This document shows positions 45,004-58,300 of a stretch of 64,000 bases of DNA, piece after piece. Position numbers and translations under genes: made by a program. The notes beneath the pieces are model-generated. The model worked only from the letters and a program-made list of their open reading frames with translations, had not been told where the DNA came from and did not search any database. Source of the DNA: Carettochelys insculpta. Its lineage: Eukaryota; Chordata; Testudines; Carettochelyidae. The stretch's first letter is position 1; each line of letters opens with the position of its first letter. The stretch lies in assembly GCF_033958435.1 (NCBI RefSeq), contig NC_134142.1, forward strand, positions 100,139,001 through 100,203,000, in the 5' to 3' direction.

Positions 45004-48000
45004 TATAAAATACCATAGCAATCACACCACCACTTGGTGCATATCACTGCCTTTCTCCATCTGCTACTATGTACCATGTGCATAGCATTTATTAAATCAA
45101 CTTTTGAGAAAGGCAGATTCAAACAGTACCATCTTAAAAAATCACATTTGTAGGGTAAGTTTTCTAGTCAGATTGTCACTCACAGAACTATTACTAAAAT
45201 TATCAATATGCAGAAAGAAGCTGAAATCAAGTTTTCTCCTTTTCCCCTTTATAGCTTCCTCATATACTGCTTTTTAATGTTATCCCAAGGCCAAAGGGGA
45301 GAAAAAACACATAGCCTCCCATTGCAAGAAAAGGAAAACAAGAAAAAAAATATTACTGACAATGGCAGACACCAATTATTTCCTATTTAAAAAAAAAAGT
45401 TTCCAAAGCTTTTAACTCTGTCTACTAATGTTACTGGCTGACCTTCTTCTGTACAACCTCATCAGTGGTCATGCTAAGATTTTGTCAAAGTTAAAATTTT
45501 AAAATAATCTTAAGGTCTTGCATGGAGTTACACAACTAGTCACTACTAATAATTACTAAGACATATTTGCACTAAGACAAGATATATCACATATGCCATA
45601 AATAATTCAAAAGTTTTGAAGGTTTGGGTTTGTTGGATTTTGTATTTTTTAAGGTGAAGCATAAAATTCTGTTTTCATAAAAACTTAGAGCTTATGGGCT
45701 CACTTATGATGGAATGCTACTTGTTTGTTTTTTAAGTATTTCTTAAACCCATTCATTTCCATCATAAATAGTCATTTCATAATGCATTGTAAATAATGTA
45801 TTAGGTAAACTTTCTCCACAAAATCTGACCAATCATAGAGTCTCTTTATTAACAGCTACAGACAGAAGACCTGGAAATACAACTATAAATGTTGACCAAT
45901 TCTGATTTTTTTAAATCAAAACTCCTTAATTAAACCAATTTATTGATCAAGTCAATTCCAATATGTGCACTTCCCATCAGATATGAATCAATGCTCTGAA
46001 AGTTTCTTTAATAAAACAACATATAAGAGAGAAGCTCCAGGCACTCAGCAAGTTAAAGATGATCTGCTGGTCAACACCACAATATTTAAATGATATGTCA
46101 GATAACATTTTAATCATTCTGAATGTAAAAACAGTTTTCATTTACAATCTGTTATAATATGTATTTTTTCAGTCCCTGTCTAGTTTGCAATTGTAAACAA
46201 TATTATCTGTGTTGTACAATATTAATCAGGACTAAAAGCATGGAAAGAACTCATAACAATATACAGCAATTGCTACTATGAATATGACATCATCTCCTAT
46301 TCTTAATCATCCACAACACTGAAAATCCAGCTACTCAGGCAACCAATTGCTCCAGAGACTCTACTGACACAGACTAAAATTATGAGCTCACTGTACTGTG
46401 AATCATTAGAGAGAGAAGTTTCAACAACCTTGACCCACATGTATAATGTGAACAGATACTTTAATTCCTCTTCTAGGCATGCTGTTCAAAATTCAAAAAT
46501 TGTTGGAAGAGGGACACTTAGTAAATCTAAGCAGTTCCAGCAGTGATGCTCATGACAAATACAGCATAATTCCACAATGACTAGAAGAGCACACGAGCAT
46601 AGCAAATTACATGTAAAAGTGGTTCCAATTTGTACAGTGTTGTTATTCTATGCTATTTTTATAGCAGATTCCACCCCTGCAGAATCAGGTATTCGTGGGA
46701 TGGTTAAGATAACCTTTGCCTGCAAAATACGACCTGCTCTATTGTATTTTTCTAGTGAACTGCCATTCAGAAAATTATGATCCATCAGAGAAAACATTGC
46801 ACTACGAGAATAATTGCATCAGACAAGGCACAAACATAACTATAAGCTTTATGAAAATAAAGTGTTACTGACCATGATCTAGCAGAGGTCTTCAGCATGT
46901 ACGTTACCTTAAGCACCTGCGTAGTTCTTACGAATTCAATAGAACTGCTTACACAATTAAAGCTGAATTTAAGTGTTTCTGCTGAACTGAGCCATAGGAT
47001 TTCATAGAGCTATGCTGATTTACACCTTTTGAGGATGTGTTGCCTTTACTCCCAAGGTATGGACTCCACCATGAGCATTCATATCACAATGGATATCATC
47101 AAGATCATTTGTGAGTCAAGGATGAACTGCATATCTCGAAATAGAAATATCTATATATCTTGAAACAGATAGCAATAACTTTGGACCTCACAATTTACAA
47201 GGCATTTTACATACTTATTATGCTTGTTATTTATCCTCAGCCCATATTGTTTCTAAGCAGTTACTAGATCAGAAAAGACCTGTGCTATTTCTGAAACAGC
47301 AAATGCTTCATTTAACCTACTGCAATTAAAAAACCCTAAAATGATTTAACAGTAAATTTACAAATAAAATGGCTGTTTTCAGACCAATTCTTCTCTTTCT
47401 TTCCCCATAAGAACAAAAGGAAAATCTGAAGGGAAAAAAGAGAGTTCCTGGGGAAACCAAGGGGTTATTTAAAATAACAAATTTCCATAATACATTGCCT
47501 CTTCTCATCTATGCAGAATGTACCTTGGACTGTGTCTTACAGGTCCTGGAATCATTCAGGGCCAAGTCTATGTGTTAGTAGATCTGAGCTCTCTCTCCAA
47601 GGCTATAAGCGACCTCATCCCTGATCTTCTCCCAGGACACACTTTAGCTGATCAAAATCTAGCTATACACACTAAAAAGAATAAGAGGAATTAAAGAAGA
47701 GTCCATGTGGCTCTGCAAAGTCAATATACTCAGGTTGCTTTAACTACTAGCAAATGGCATTAAGTTCTCTCACATGAAAGCCCCATATAGAAGAGCAGCA
47801 AGTAGAAGAACCCTTCAGTTTCTTCAAACAGTACTAATTAAAAATTTTGAGGAACTACCTTCACTAATAGGTATCTGATCTGTCTTCAGTATCAAGAGAT
47901 CAATATTGAGAATTGAAATTCCAGGTGGCAGCTTTGCAAACATCAACTCTCACTCATTGTGATGGTGAGGCACAGAGGCAGCTGCAACTCTAGTAGAATG

Positions 48001-49154
48001 AATTCTGAGTCATGAAACTTAATATGGAGTTCAATCTGGCCATAACAGGATGAGAGGTAAAATCTGACTTCATTCAGGCACCCTCATCCTTCGATTTCAC
48101 AGTGACAAGTGAAGTATAACAGTATAGACAAACTTAGAACTGCTTTCCCACTTGTATGTCTCCCTATAAGTAAGAGATGACTGGGATGACTTCTAGAAAG
48201 AAGACTTTTGATCTTACCAGGTAGTAACCAATAGCTTTTTAAATCCAAATCTTGCAATTTGGCATCAGTAGGCATATTACACTGCCTTGGAGAAAAGAAA
48301 AACAAACTTGTAAATTGCCTGACTCCACTAGGATCCCGGGCCTAGTTTTGGCACGTATTTCAAAGGAGAATATAAAATAAATTTGCCCTTGGTGAAGACT
48401 TTAGATGAAGGATCTGCCATGAGAAATTTTAAACTGACTGAAATCAGAAACTTGAGATGGTAACATATTTCCTCTTCAGTGGGTAATTCTTAATGGGTTT
48501 GTAGATTCTAACACCACCAACTTCATTTCAGAGAACTTGTTGCCACCCTAAATCATGAACTCATAAACCAAGCCACTAAGTATATGATCCCACTTGGCAA
48601 GATATCTAGGAATGCCCAACACAAAGCTACATATTGCACCATCAGCAGCTTTTTCATATCATCATCATCATCAATACAGAAGCAAGCAGCTTTTGCCACA
48701 CTGGCCACCAAAGACACAGACTACTTTTACATTGCACGTCAACAGTTAGGATAAATCTGACTGTGTGTGTCTCAAGAGAAAGTTGATTGGCACAATGAAA
48801 ATGGGCACATGGGTATGTGCACATTATGCATTATTAAGCAGTCATTTATATTAGTCATCAATCACCCACATTAGGATCATCTGGAGTCCTCTCTTGCATC
48901 TATTCAACACTGTCCTGATTGTTGGAAGAACTATTCTAAGAAATTATTTTATATCCAGGAATATTTTGTGATCTTTTATTTTGTACCTATTTTGTGAGAA
49001 ACATTTTCAGAACACAAAACAAAGGTTATTGCAAATTTTATTAAGCACATCCTTATATTGATCAAACGCACAAAGAGAACAATTCTATGCATTAACCCAA
49101 AAAAGCATAAAATGCTAAACCGCAGGAAACAGAGCAAAGTCCCTATCAGTTGAC
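45004..49154. other. anonymous AT-rich DNA, 4.1 kb
   Basis: The longest stretch without a recognised element. It is AT-rich with many stops in all frames. Only a short (ATC)5 run near 48656-48671 and an old 'gctgatttacacctttgagga' type fragment near 47010 stand out. Confidence 0.5.
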
Positions 49155-49157
49155 TCA

Positions 49158-51358
49158 GGCTATGTCAACATTACAAGATAAATTTTAATTTATTAAAATT
49201 GATTTTGTAACCCTGGGTTTTATAAATGTGAATTTGAGTATCCTCACCTCCCCATTGGCTTCCCACAAAGTCGACTTATTGCTACCACACTCAATCAGCA
49301 AACATCGATTGTCGCAGCAATGCATTGTGGAAACCTATCCCAAAGTTCCCTCATCCCCACAGCATTCTGGGTATTTTCACTGGCGCAGCATGGGAAAAAA
49401 TGCCCTGCAAGTGGTTGTGGGTATGTCATGTCATCTTCCAACGTTGCACTGCCCTCATTCTCCTCCCGGGGAAAGCAAACAGCCATTTTTCCAGGAGAAT
49501 GGAAGGAAAAGCAGGATACTAACAAACATCACCAGATTCACTGAAATCTCTTGCTTCTATAACTGAATTGTTATTTATAACTGTAGCTGTAGCTAAATAA
49601 TCAAAGATTTTACAAAAAGCAGCAGGTGTCAGTCTTCTCAACTGGCCTTCCAGCCACTCTCCCGCTTCTCTCTTGATTACATATGTTCCCTGAAAATAAT
49701 ACAGGAACAATGCAAAGCTTGACGAAAGAGTAAAGATTTTGAAAAGAAAGATTTTGTGAGGCAGTTTTTGGCTTCCCAGTCCATTACACAGCTTCTGTGC
49801 CCTGGGATAACCCAGCAGTCTGTGTCTTCTCAACTGGCCCTTTGCCCACTTTTCCCTGCGTTAAGGGAGCCAAAGAATGAATAGAGGATGGAAAATATTA
49901 GTAAAAATATTTTGAGCTTCCCACAACACTTCAGTTGTCCAAAACAGGATGAGGCTGAAATCTCTTGCTTTTATAGTGCAAATATCAAAAATTTTACAAT
50001 AAGTAGCAGGTGTCTGCTTTGGGCTGAAAGTGAAGCAAGGTGTCTGTGCCTGTCATCTCTGCTGGCCCTCCACCCACTCTTCTGTGTGGTAAGGAGGACA
50101 AAGCTTGAAGAAAGAGGATAGAAAAGGTAAGGAAAAAGATTTTGGGCTTCCCATTTCACTAGAGTTGTCCGACACAGGGGATGGTGCTCGCCCTATTTCA
50201 ACAAGTGGTGATACTTGGGTTGGGGGAAGCCAGCCTTGACTGACTGTTAGGGTGCCACATCTCTCTCATCCCATGGGAGGATTGGGAGGATGAAAGGCCA
50301 GATTGACATGGATCTTTTGGGCAGGAGGCATGGGGTCCGTGGCTCGAGGACTTGTTGAGATGGTCCCCCCACCAGCGGCTGCAAGATCCTGAAAATCTTA
50401 GCTACCGGGGCAGACTTCCTCCCAATAGCAGCAAGACCCCAAAATATTTTTCCAGGGGGGTGGAGGGACCCATGGCTTGGGGGTCAGTTGAAGCAGTCCC
50501 CCCCCAGGCAGCAGCAAGCCCCCAAAAATCTTAGCCACTGGAGGAGACTTCCCCCAGGTGGCAGCCAGCACCCAAAAATCTTTTCCGCCCTTGGAGCCCT
50601 CATCGCACACAAGCCAGGACATGGTGCTGCCCAGCAGCATGGTCTGCACTGAGCAGCGGGAACGTTCTGTTATTGGGTTGAGGGGCTAGCCACATGATAT
50701 GGTTGGGCATGGGAAAGACCCTGACTGCATGGTGCCTGTGGGGAAGGAAGGAGGGACCCCTCCACAAATGTAAACAGCAGGAAAGAAGTTTCTAGTCCTA
50801 TCATCCAAAGATGACACTCCCATCTCCCTAGCTGCCACGTGGTGGAGTGGGGCAGGGGCTGGGGGCAGCGCAATAAAGAAACCTCAAGTGCTTTGTTAGC
50901 AACGTAGAGACAGAACCATAAACTCCATGTTTAATGGGTAGATGAGCATATGCCACTGATAGTAAAGAATGACGTTCCTCAGCCTCTCATACAAGCATGA
51001 CCCCACAGCCTTCTGGTGCTGAATTCAAATTCATGGGTTTCTTGTTACCTAATTCCTGTGCATGAGGCTGAGGAGATGAAAGCTGCCAGAGTGGAGCACT
51101 GTGGGACATTTTGGGATACATACGGGACATCTCTGGAGGCTAAGGAATTTGATTAAATGACATGGTGCTTCCACACTAGCCTTCATTTGAACTTTTAAAT
51201 GCAAACTTGTCATTACACCCAGCCGCTTCTGATGATGTCAGAATATTGATCTTAGTGCTCCCTAAAATTAACCTAATGGTTTTTACAGTGAAGACTGTGA
51301 CATTGTAATATCAGACTAATTGACTTAAATTCAAATTTATCTCATAGTAGAGACAGCC
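49158..51358. mobile_element. 2.2 kb non-autonomous DNA transposon with long degenerate TIRs
   Basis: Left end GGCTATGTCAACATTAC, then AAGATAAATTT; right end, reverse complemented, GGCTGTCTCTACTATG, then AGATAAATTT. Both are flanked by TCA (49155-49157, 51359-51361), a 3-bp duplication of Harbinger type. The interior repeats itself: the block with TGAAATCTCTTGCTT and GCAGGTGTC occurs near 49540-49640 and again near 49955-50015, and a unit of about 110 bp recurs at 50355-50590. GCAATGCATTGTGG near 49317 is a word I associate with a widespread turtle repeat. No transposase domain was found. Confidence 0.72.
50355..50590 (+). repeat. two to three tandem units of about 110 bp
   Basis: Each unit carries GATGGTCCCCCC- or GCAGTCCCCCCC-like sequence, a GGC(A)GCAAG segment, CCCAAAAATCTT and a CAGACTTCC-type segment. 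Units differ by indels and substitutions. This is not a CRISPR array: there are no constant short repeats with unique spacers. Confidence 0.7.
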
Positions 51359-51361
51359 TCA

Positions 51362-54300
51362 TGCTCATGCTAATAGGATACAGATAGTGCTCTTGAACTC
51401 AGCAAAGGAAAGTGTGTCAGACCCCCAAGGTTCAGCCTGAGCAGAAACTTCCATACTCCTACTTTTAGCATGAGCTCCAGCATGAGTCTGAATCAGTTGA
51501 TGTGGTATCTAACTTACTTCCACATTTTTCCCCCAGGTGTAGACTTACACTAAGTGACTTACCCAATATGCCCAGCTTACAAGATCCTCATACACCTTCA
51601 CATCATGATTGTCAGCTGGTGTTATACACCTAAGCCAGCTGCTTACGTAGCCTGTTGTTCTAACAGCTTGAACTGTCTTCTGATCACACTTATTATGTCT
51701 CTTATGATGACTCGACATTACCCTCTACTCCCAACTGTCTTTTGTGAAAGTGTCATGTTGTCCCTACCCCCACCTGTTAAGGGTCTGCATCTGATCTTCC
51801 TACTGCAGTGGCTGACAGGTATCAGGGTTTAAGTGTGCTTAGAGCTCAACAGCCCTTCTGATCCTTTGGGCAAGACAGGCATACCCACTTAGGGGCCTTC
51901 AGCTTGGGAAAGCATTGGAGCTGCTCATCAGCTGTGGGGTGGCATCAGAACCCAGGCAACACTACAAAACAGAGGTGCCTCCGGGTTTGACAACAGCAAG
52001 TGGTAGTTTGAAAATGTTAGCTGCCCTTAAATGATGAACTTAGCCATCAGGATATCTTTGAAAAACTGGGTCTATGCATCTTAGCATATTAGAAAACTGT
52101 GTCAGTAAATCAAAAAAGAAAAAACCACATTGCAAAACCAAGGAAGGCTCAGCATGAGCTTGTCAAATCAGTAAGCCATCATAGTGTCTTGAAATTTAGT
52201 TTACAGATATGGAAGAACAGTTACAATTTGGTTTTTACAATACTCTCTTACTGCCTATGGTAGTCCTTCGAAGACCTTGTTCACTGACCCTAAAAAAAAA
52301 TATTTAATGTAATGTTGGAGTTCAGTTCACAAGATAACATTCAGTTACCCAGACTGTCACCTCTCCCAGATGTGCAGGTTCCTGTCATTTGAAATATCAT
52401 AAGTAGTCTTGGATAACTTGATTTACCCATGCCCTAGTGACTCTCAATGACCTCCTGAGCTTTTTAAATCATGCCAATTAGATTGTGAAGACTGCTTAAT
52501 TTTTTTTTGCAGAAGGAAAATGTCCTGCAGTGGCCAATTATACCTTGAAACACATTTTTCTTTTTGTTGAAATAAGGCATTTGCTGAAATTTTTCCATCT
52601 TCCTTGAAAATAGAAAAGACATTTTTAATCAGATCCCTTGTCCATACTGTCCCAATGTCCCTATGCAAGCTAGTGTACCATTACTACTTTACAAAGATAA
52701 CTTTTGGTACCCTAGGGGACATTCATGGAACACGGCATGCAGAGACTGCCGTAACAAAACAACGGCAAATCTGGGCAGTTCCTCTTCCTCTTTGTTGAGC
52801 CACATTGATTTTTAATTCCAGTTAAAATGGAGTTAAGGATCACATAATGAGTCTTAGAAAGCATTGGAGTGGTTTAGAAAAATACTACCATCCACCAAGA
52901 GGCAGAATTGATGGTACAAAGCTTGGGAAAGTATTTTCTACTCCAACTGTCAATGCTATACCATCTGCTCAGCACCCCCTCCACACCCACCATGTCATGA
53001 TGAGCAAGGCAGGTGGTGTGGGAAGCAATATGCTAACTATCTCACTTCCAACAGAGGGTCTGCTCCTGGTGGCTGATACTGCTGGGACTGAGCTTTCAGA
53101 GCACATGTTCATAGGTCAGGTTCTGGCAGAGTGAATCAAATCAACCACTAATCCTAGCTAATACAAAGAAATCCATTTTAAAAACGATAGGGTGGATACA
53201 TAACCAAAGTGATAAGAGGCTGAAATCAAGGAAGGGAAATTTAGGTCTTGTCATAATTGTTATGTGAAATTTAAAATAAAACTACATCACTATCAGTTCC
53301 TTTCTCATTGAAGGAAATGAGGAAATATTTAATTGTAAACCCCATTAAATGCAATAAATCCTGTGCTGCTATTACATGGTTTGCACTGTTTATAAGATTG
53401 CTACAGGTCCTGTGACCTACCTCCAGACAAGAGTTCTTAGGTCAGATTGGCCAGCAGTTACCTAAACAAACAGTCCGAACCAGATTCCTCTCCTGGTCAA
53501 CAGATGAAACCTTGGGTCTCAGCTTTGGTTCCTCCTTGCCTGGGGCAGTGGGATTCAGATGTTCCTTCAGGTGGTTGGGCTCAGGCTTTGATCCCTATCC
53601 TGCTGTTATGTTGTAATTTTCGGTGTCAGAAGGGGCTCATGGTAAAATTAAGCATGAGAAATTTCCCATGAATCCTGTGTACAGGAACATCATCTCTCTA
53701 ATACTATCCTTCCGCATAATATAAACAATGGTTTTGATCTTCTTCATTTGTTCCTCACTTAACTCCCAGGAAACAGAATTTTGTATGCTCAAAGAATACA
53801 GAGCCAGGCACAACACAATGCGCAACATCCCAATCTAAAACCAGAGATAATACTAAGCAAATCAGAAACCTATAAGGTTTCGTAACAGGAAGGATGAAGG
53901 GTTTTGCAATTTGAAGCCAGTCAGGGAAATTTTCGTTTCCCATTTTTCCTAGAATGAGCCATGTATAACCTCCAAACAAATAGGCCTAAATTTTCCTTTT
54001 AATTTAAACCAAGTTAACAGGAAAAAAAGGATAATCCTGAATATTTGATTTAGAATGGTGACTTATGCAAGACTGGTAGCTCTCCAACTCAGGCAGGATC
54101 AATGCCCCCACCAGAATGTGCTCTGGGACCCTGTATTAAGGGACAATTTATTTGTTAAACAAAAGCAGGATAAAATGAAGTCGTTCGAGCCCACATAGGC
54201 TAGAATTCCCAGAGGCTTTTCTTTCATGTCTCTTTGATCCAGAAACTCTCACAAGAGGCTTTTAATTCCATTCAGATTTCTAGCTCAATTAAGGTCTTGT

Positions 54301-54676
54301 TATCGTGTATAAGGACCTAGTGCTCTTCAGGTTCTCAACTGACTCCTAGCACAACAGCCTCAGTGGAGAGGCAACTAATCAGTCATCGGAAGAGTGGGGT
54401 CCATCACCCCTTAAAGGGATCAGTCACTATGAAAGGCAGTTCAAGGCGCACAAAACACCGTATCAGATACAGTTCATGCGGATTTATACTATCAGATCAA
54501 CTTAGTTCATTACAAGGTGCTGTTAACTGCAAAACAGATATAACTGAGCACTACATTTTTTGTTCATGGAGGAAAAAAGCAATTCCTCTCACCTTGCACT
54601 GACATTCACTTGTACCCAAATGTTTCAAGTGAGAGGAAAGTCCAACATTTTCCTGCAGCATTCATTGCCTGCTATC
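51362..54676. other. anonymous AT-rich DNA, 3.3 kb
   Basis: No gene, clear repeat ends or splice-bounded conserved exon could be supported. Confidence 0.5.
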
Positions 54677-54684
54677 CATTAAGG

Positions 54685-55130
54685 CAGGGTGGGGAACCAC
54701 CAGCCCTGGACTCTGGTTAGCCTGAATCTAGCTTCCATGGTTCCCTTCCTCAGTATCTGGCCTGCAGCAGATGGGAGGGTGTGAAGCCCTGAGCCTCATA
54801 GGCCAGAGTCAGGCAAGCTGAGGCCAGGGCTGGACCCAGCCCACCTGCTGTGCCTGGTGGGGACAGGACGTGGCTCCGCTGCTGCAGCCACTGCTTCTCC
54901 TTTCCCCTTCTGCAGCTTGGAGAGCAGCAATGTCCCACTGCCTGGAGAGGCTTCCCCTGCCCCAGCCTATTGCCCTGGTTGTGATTTTTCTGTGGGTCTG
55001 GAGAATTGGGTCTGTCCCACGAAAGCTCACCTAATAAACTATTTTGCTAGTCTTTAAAGTGCTACTTGACTGCTTTTTGTTTTTTCTGTGTGTCAGTGGG
55101 CCCCACCTAAAAAAAGGTTCCCCACACCTG
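54685..55130. mobile_element. hAT-like non-autonomous element with perfect 8-bp TSD
   Basis: Ends CAGGGTGGGGAACC and, reverse complemented, CAGGTGTGGGGAACC match hAT (Charlie-like) termini. The flanks CATTAAGG at 54677-54684 and 55131-55138 are identical, the 8-bp duplication expected for hAT insertion. The inside holds GC-rich filler and, at 54985-55085, a SINE/Penelope-type tail on -. The reading frames in the filler show no transposase domain. Confidence 0.88.
54985..55085 (-). mobile_element. SINE/Penelope-type tail nested in the hAT-like element
   Basis: On - it reads AAAAAGCAGTCAAGTAGCAC, TTTAAAGACTAGCAAAATAG and GAGCTTTCGTGGGACAGACC, matching the arms of the Penelope-like fragment (29729-29866) more than the usual SINE tail. 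No head is visible. Confidence 0.78.
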
Positions 55131-55138
55131 CATTAAGG

Positions 55139-55946
55139 AATCTCCCATACCCCCAATACTAAAAACCAACTGATGGAACCTTTGGCCCTTCACACAACAC
55201 CAAGGTGAGCTACTGATTTATCACTATTTGCCACACACAAGCAAGACAGTCCAACTAACCCACAAAAAGCACATAGCCCTCTATACAGACAAAAGCTGTA
55301 TAGAGAAATGTTCAGAAAAAAACAAAAAAGACAGCAAGCGGCTGATTACTAAAAAGGTATGTTAGGACAATGTGAATTTTGTAGTCAAGGAAGCAATGTC
55401 CTACTAAAAAAAGGTGTGTGCTCATATTTTACTCATATTTTGAAGTTAATGTTTTTACAGAAAAATCATTAGAGGGAAACCACTCACATAGTGGCAAGTA
55501 CATTGATTCCCATGGGAAAGAAAGACTGGAAACTGTGCCTTCCGTTCCACCACAAACTGAAGGCACTTCAAAATGTTCCTGACCTTTTCACAACAGCATT
55601 GATTCAGCTAGCAAGACTGAAAAGCCAAGAAGCAAATAAAGTCACCTAAGGCTAACAGGTTAAAGCTAGCTGCAAAACAGAGTCGAAAGCTTCAAAGGTT
55701 CATGTTGTCAGCCCCCAAAACCAAATGAAAGAGAGTGTTTGTCACCAGTGCAGGCTCCTTAATAAAGCAGCATGCACTCTGCTGAAAACCAGTGTTGCAT
55801 ATCTAAGGCCAGTGCCTTTCTGTTCCATGTCAGTCTTAGGGTTTGTCACCTGAATGAACAAGCCAGTTTAAATGTTATGGTCCCAATTCTGTCCTCTCAC
55901 ACTGGTTTTACATGGGGCCTGATTCTTCACTGCCTTCCACTTTGTT

Positions 55947-55950
<4 letters not shown>
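55139..55950. other. anonymous DNA, no gene seen
   Basis: No recognisable feature. Confidence 0.5.

Positions 55951-55994
<44 letters not shown>
55951..55994 (+). repeat. (CA)22 microsatellite
   Basis: An uninterrupted CA dinucleotide run of about 44 bp, probably polymorphic. It produces a His-Thr repeat in one frame that is not a protein. Confidence 0.97.
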
Positions 55995-55997
<3 letters not shown>

Positions 55998-56304
55998 CAT
56001 GTGTAAAAATTGTGATGATTCACAGACACGTGGAACAGGGGTAAAGGAGAATCAGAGCAATGCATCCATGTAATATTCAATATTTACAGTACTTTAAGGG
56101 TGAGCACAATCAGGCACTTGTCCGTATCTGTGCCAGAAAACGAACCCAACTATAGCAATGCAGATCTCATGAAGATGGCTTCTGCTGCCAAGGACACCTC
56201 AGAGGTCAGACTCTGCAACACACTGGAGGATAAATGTAGGGAAGCCAGAGATGTGGTGACTGAACAATGCTGACCCATGCAGGCCCCAATGGCAAATGAA
56301 AGTA
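55995..56304. other. anonymous DNA, no gene seen
   Basis: No recognisable feature. Confidence 0.5.
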
Positions 56305-56622
56305 CAGGCTGAACCCCTCTAGTCTGGCACTGTCTGATCCAACAACATCCAGCATGATTTTAGTTAGCCAGATGACCACTTATCATGGGTGTGACCAAGT
56401 ACCCTGTGGTCCCATAAAGTTTATTTACAGTCACTGGTCCTGGCTGTCAGTGTTCTGTGCTGTTCTACAGCTGTAATTTACCCCTAAATGTCTTCTAAGA
56501 ACCCAGTAAGCAGCAGAAGTGTTAGTAATGTTAACAGACAATATTGACCTCCCATGGTTCAGTAAATTCTCTTGCTTGGCGCCAGGTAGGTCCCATGGGT
56601 GCCAAGCTAGAGAGGCTCAACG
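56305..56622. mobile_element. MITE with CTGAACCCCTCTAG-type ends
   Basis: Left end GGCTGAACCCCTCTAGTCTG and right end, reverse complemented, GTTGAGCCTCTCTAGCTTGG are inverted repeats of about 23 bp. ACAATATTGACCTCC inside is typical of a dispersed turtle repeat of this type. No clear duplication was identified. Confidence 0.68.
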
Positions 56623-57929
56623 TGTAGTGGCAATCAGTGCCCAGCACTTACCCACAACTTGTGGAAGTTAAACATTGGCTTTCACTTTGAGTATTAGTAT
56701 TCAGTGCCCAAACCCCATAACAATCATATGAGCACAACTCTCTTATCTAGTTTGCCCTTACTTTCTCAGGATTATGCCCTTAAGCCCAATTCAAAGTCTA
56801 CTGAAGCCAATGCAAAGGATCCCACTGCTTTCAATGAGGTTTGGATCAGGTCTTCAAGAGTGATCCTGCAAAGCATGAAACACTCCATGCTTCCACTGAC
56901 TTCAAAACAATATCACTTCCGTAGCCATGTAACTGGCTACATAAATGCAACATAAGTACTACTGAGATCCCTGCTCAGTAGCTTCTTAACCCTATAGGCG
57001 TAAGGTCCCTAAGGATGTCAGCTTCCATTCAAAAAGTCTAAATTTCTTCCACCATGTGTGGCATAAGTAAGTATGCACTCTTGGCTGAAATATACCTGAG
57101 AATGAACCTTTCAGCACCTACAGAACTCCAATGAGTACCAAATGCTGCAATTTGTCTCCTTGGCCATTCAGATAAGCACATCAAACATGAAGATGTGAAG
57201 GAAAATTAGCCAAAACAAAGTCTAATTTTTTGGAATAAAAGAATGGTGGTATATTAAAGAAGTAAACAAAAAAATACCTGTTCAATGAGAATACATAGCA
57301 ATGACCATAAAAGAGCACATAACCCTGGCTTTCATTTAATATAGCTGATTTCATTTAAACAATCTCCCAGCACTTTTAAAGACCTAAATACATAGATATG
57401 TTAACTTACCACCACTGAAATATAGTGATATCCATGGTTACAAGTTGCAGCTGTAAAATCCACATCCATACTTCAGAAAAGTTTAGGACTGGATGCAGAA
57501 ATACTATGATAGCCAACACTAATATTAGGGGAAGTTTTAGGGGCAAGATATAATTAAACAATTCAGAATGTATGTACAGTATCAAGGCATGGCGCTGCTA
57601 TGATCATGAACCAAGTTAACAAATGGTGATAAAGAAATGTCTCAGAAATAAAAAGAAAAAATGAGAAATATGAAGTCAAAAGTCGAGACAAAAAAATCAG
57701 AAAAATAAAGTAAAAAGCTAGCACAATAATACAATGCTCATGTGCAGTATTTTAGCTAGAAAGGAAACACGGCCACTAACTGGAGCAACCTCAGGGTGGA
57801 ATGGTAGCTTAGTAAACATTTTTATGAATGTTTTCAGTGGATTTGATGACTATTAAAGAGGGTGCACAAATAAAATACACAGATAAATGTGTTATCTTCC
57901 TAGATACTATACCATGCTTACTCAAAGAT
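56623..57929. other. anonymous AT-rich DNA with a short old repeat
   Basis: The segment around 56790-56850 ('actgaagccaatg', 'ttcaatgaggtttggatcagg') belongs to a short dispersed fragment common in sauropsid introns. No gene seen. Confidence 0.5.
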
Positions 57930-58110
57930 TCATGGAGTTTAAAGCCTGAGAGGCCCATTAGATCATTTAGTCTGACCACCTGTAAGTTACAGGCCATTAA
58001 TTTCACCCAATTATACCTGTATTATTGTTTGACAACAACATTTCTTCCAGAAAGTAACCGTCATGATCAGAAAAGAAACCACTACTTTCCTGGGTAGATT
58101 AACCATTGGA
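57930..58110 (+). mobile_element. old CR1/L3-type UTR fragment
   Basis: AGATCATTTAGTCTGACCACC, TTACAGGCCATTAATTTCACC and the following AATTATACC resemble the 'gatcatctagtctgacctcctgtataacacaggcc' repeat common in turtles. The same family appears at 40445-40790. Divergent and non-coding. Confidence 0.6.
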
Positions 58111-58300
58111 ACAATATCCTTCACTGTTATAAATATATTTTAAATGGTCACATTTCTGATAATTACAGCAATGCAAGCCTCAACTGTCATTGTGATTCTT
58201 TCTTGCCTACAAACAGCTGATGCATTGGATGGCACCTCAAAGATACTTAGGAGCCAAAGATTCACAGAAGCAGTTAATGGATTTTCAAAAGTGCTATTAA

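Noticed and set aside
50355..50590. Possible CRISPR-like array
   Set aside because: Units are long, divergent and contiguous with no spacer pattern, and the organism is a vertebrate.
55772..56044. 90-codon frame with a His-Thr run
   Set aside because: The run is just the CA microsatellite; the rest has no conserved features.
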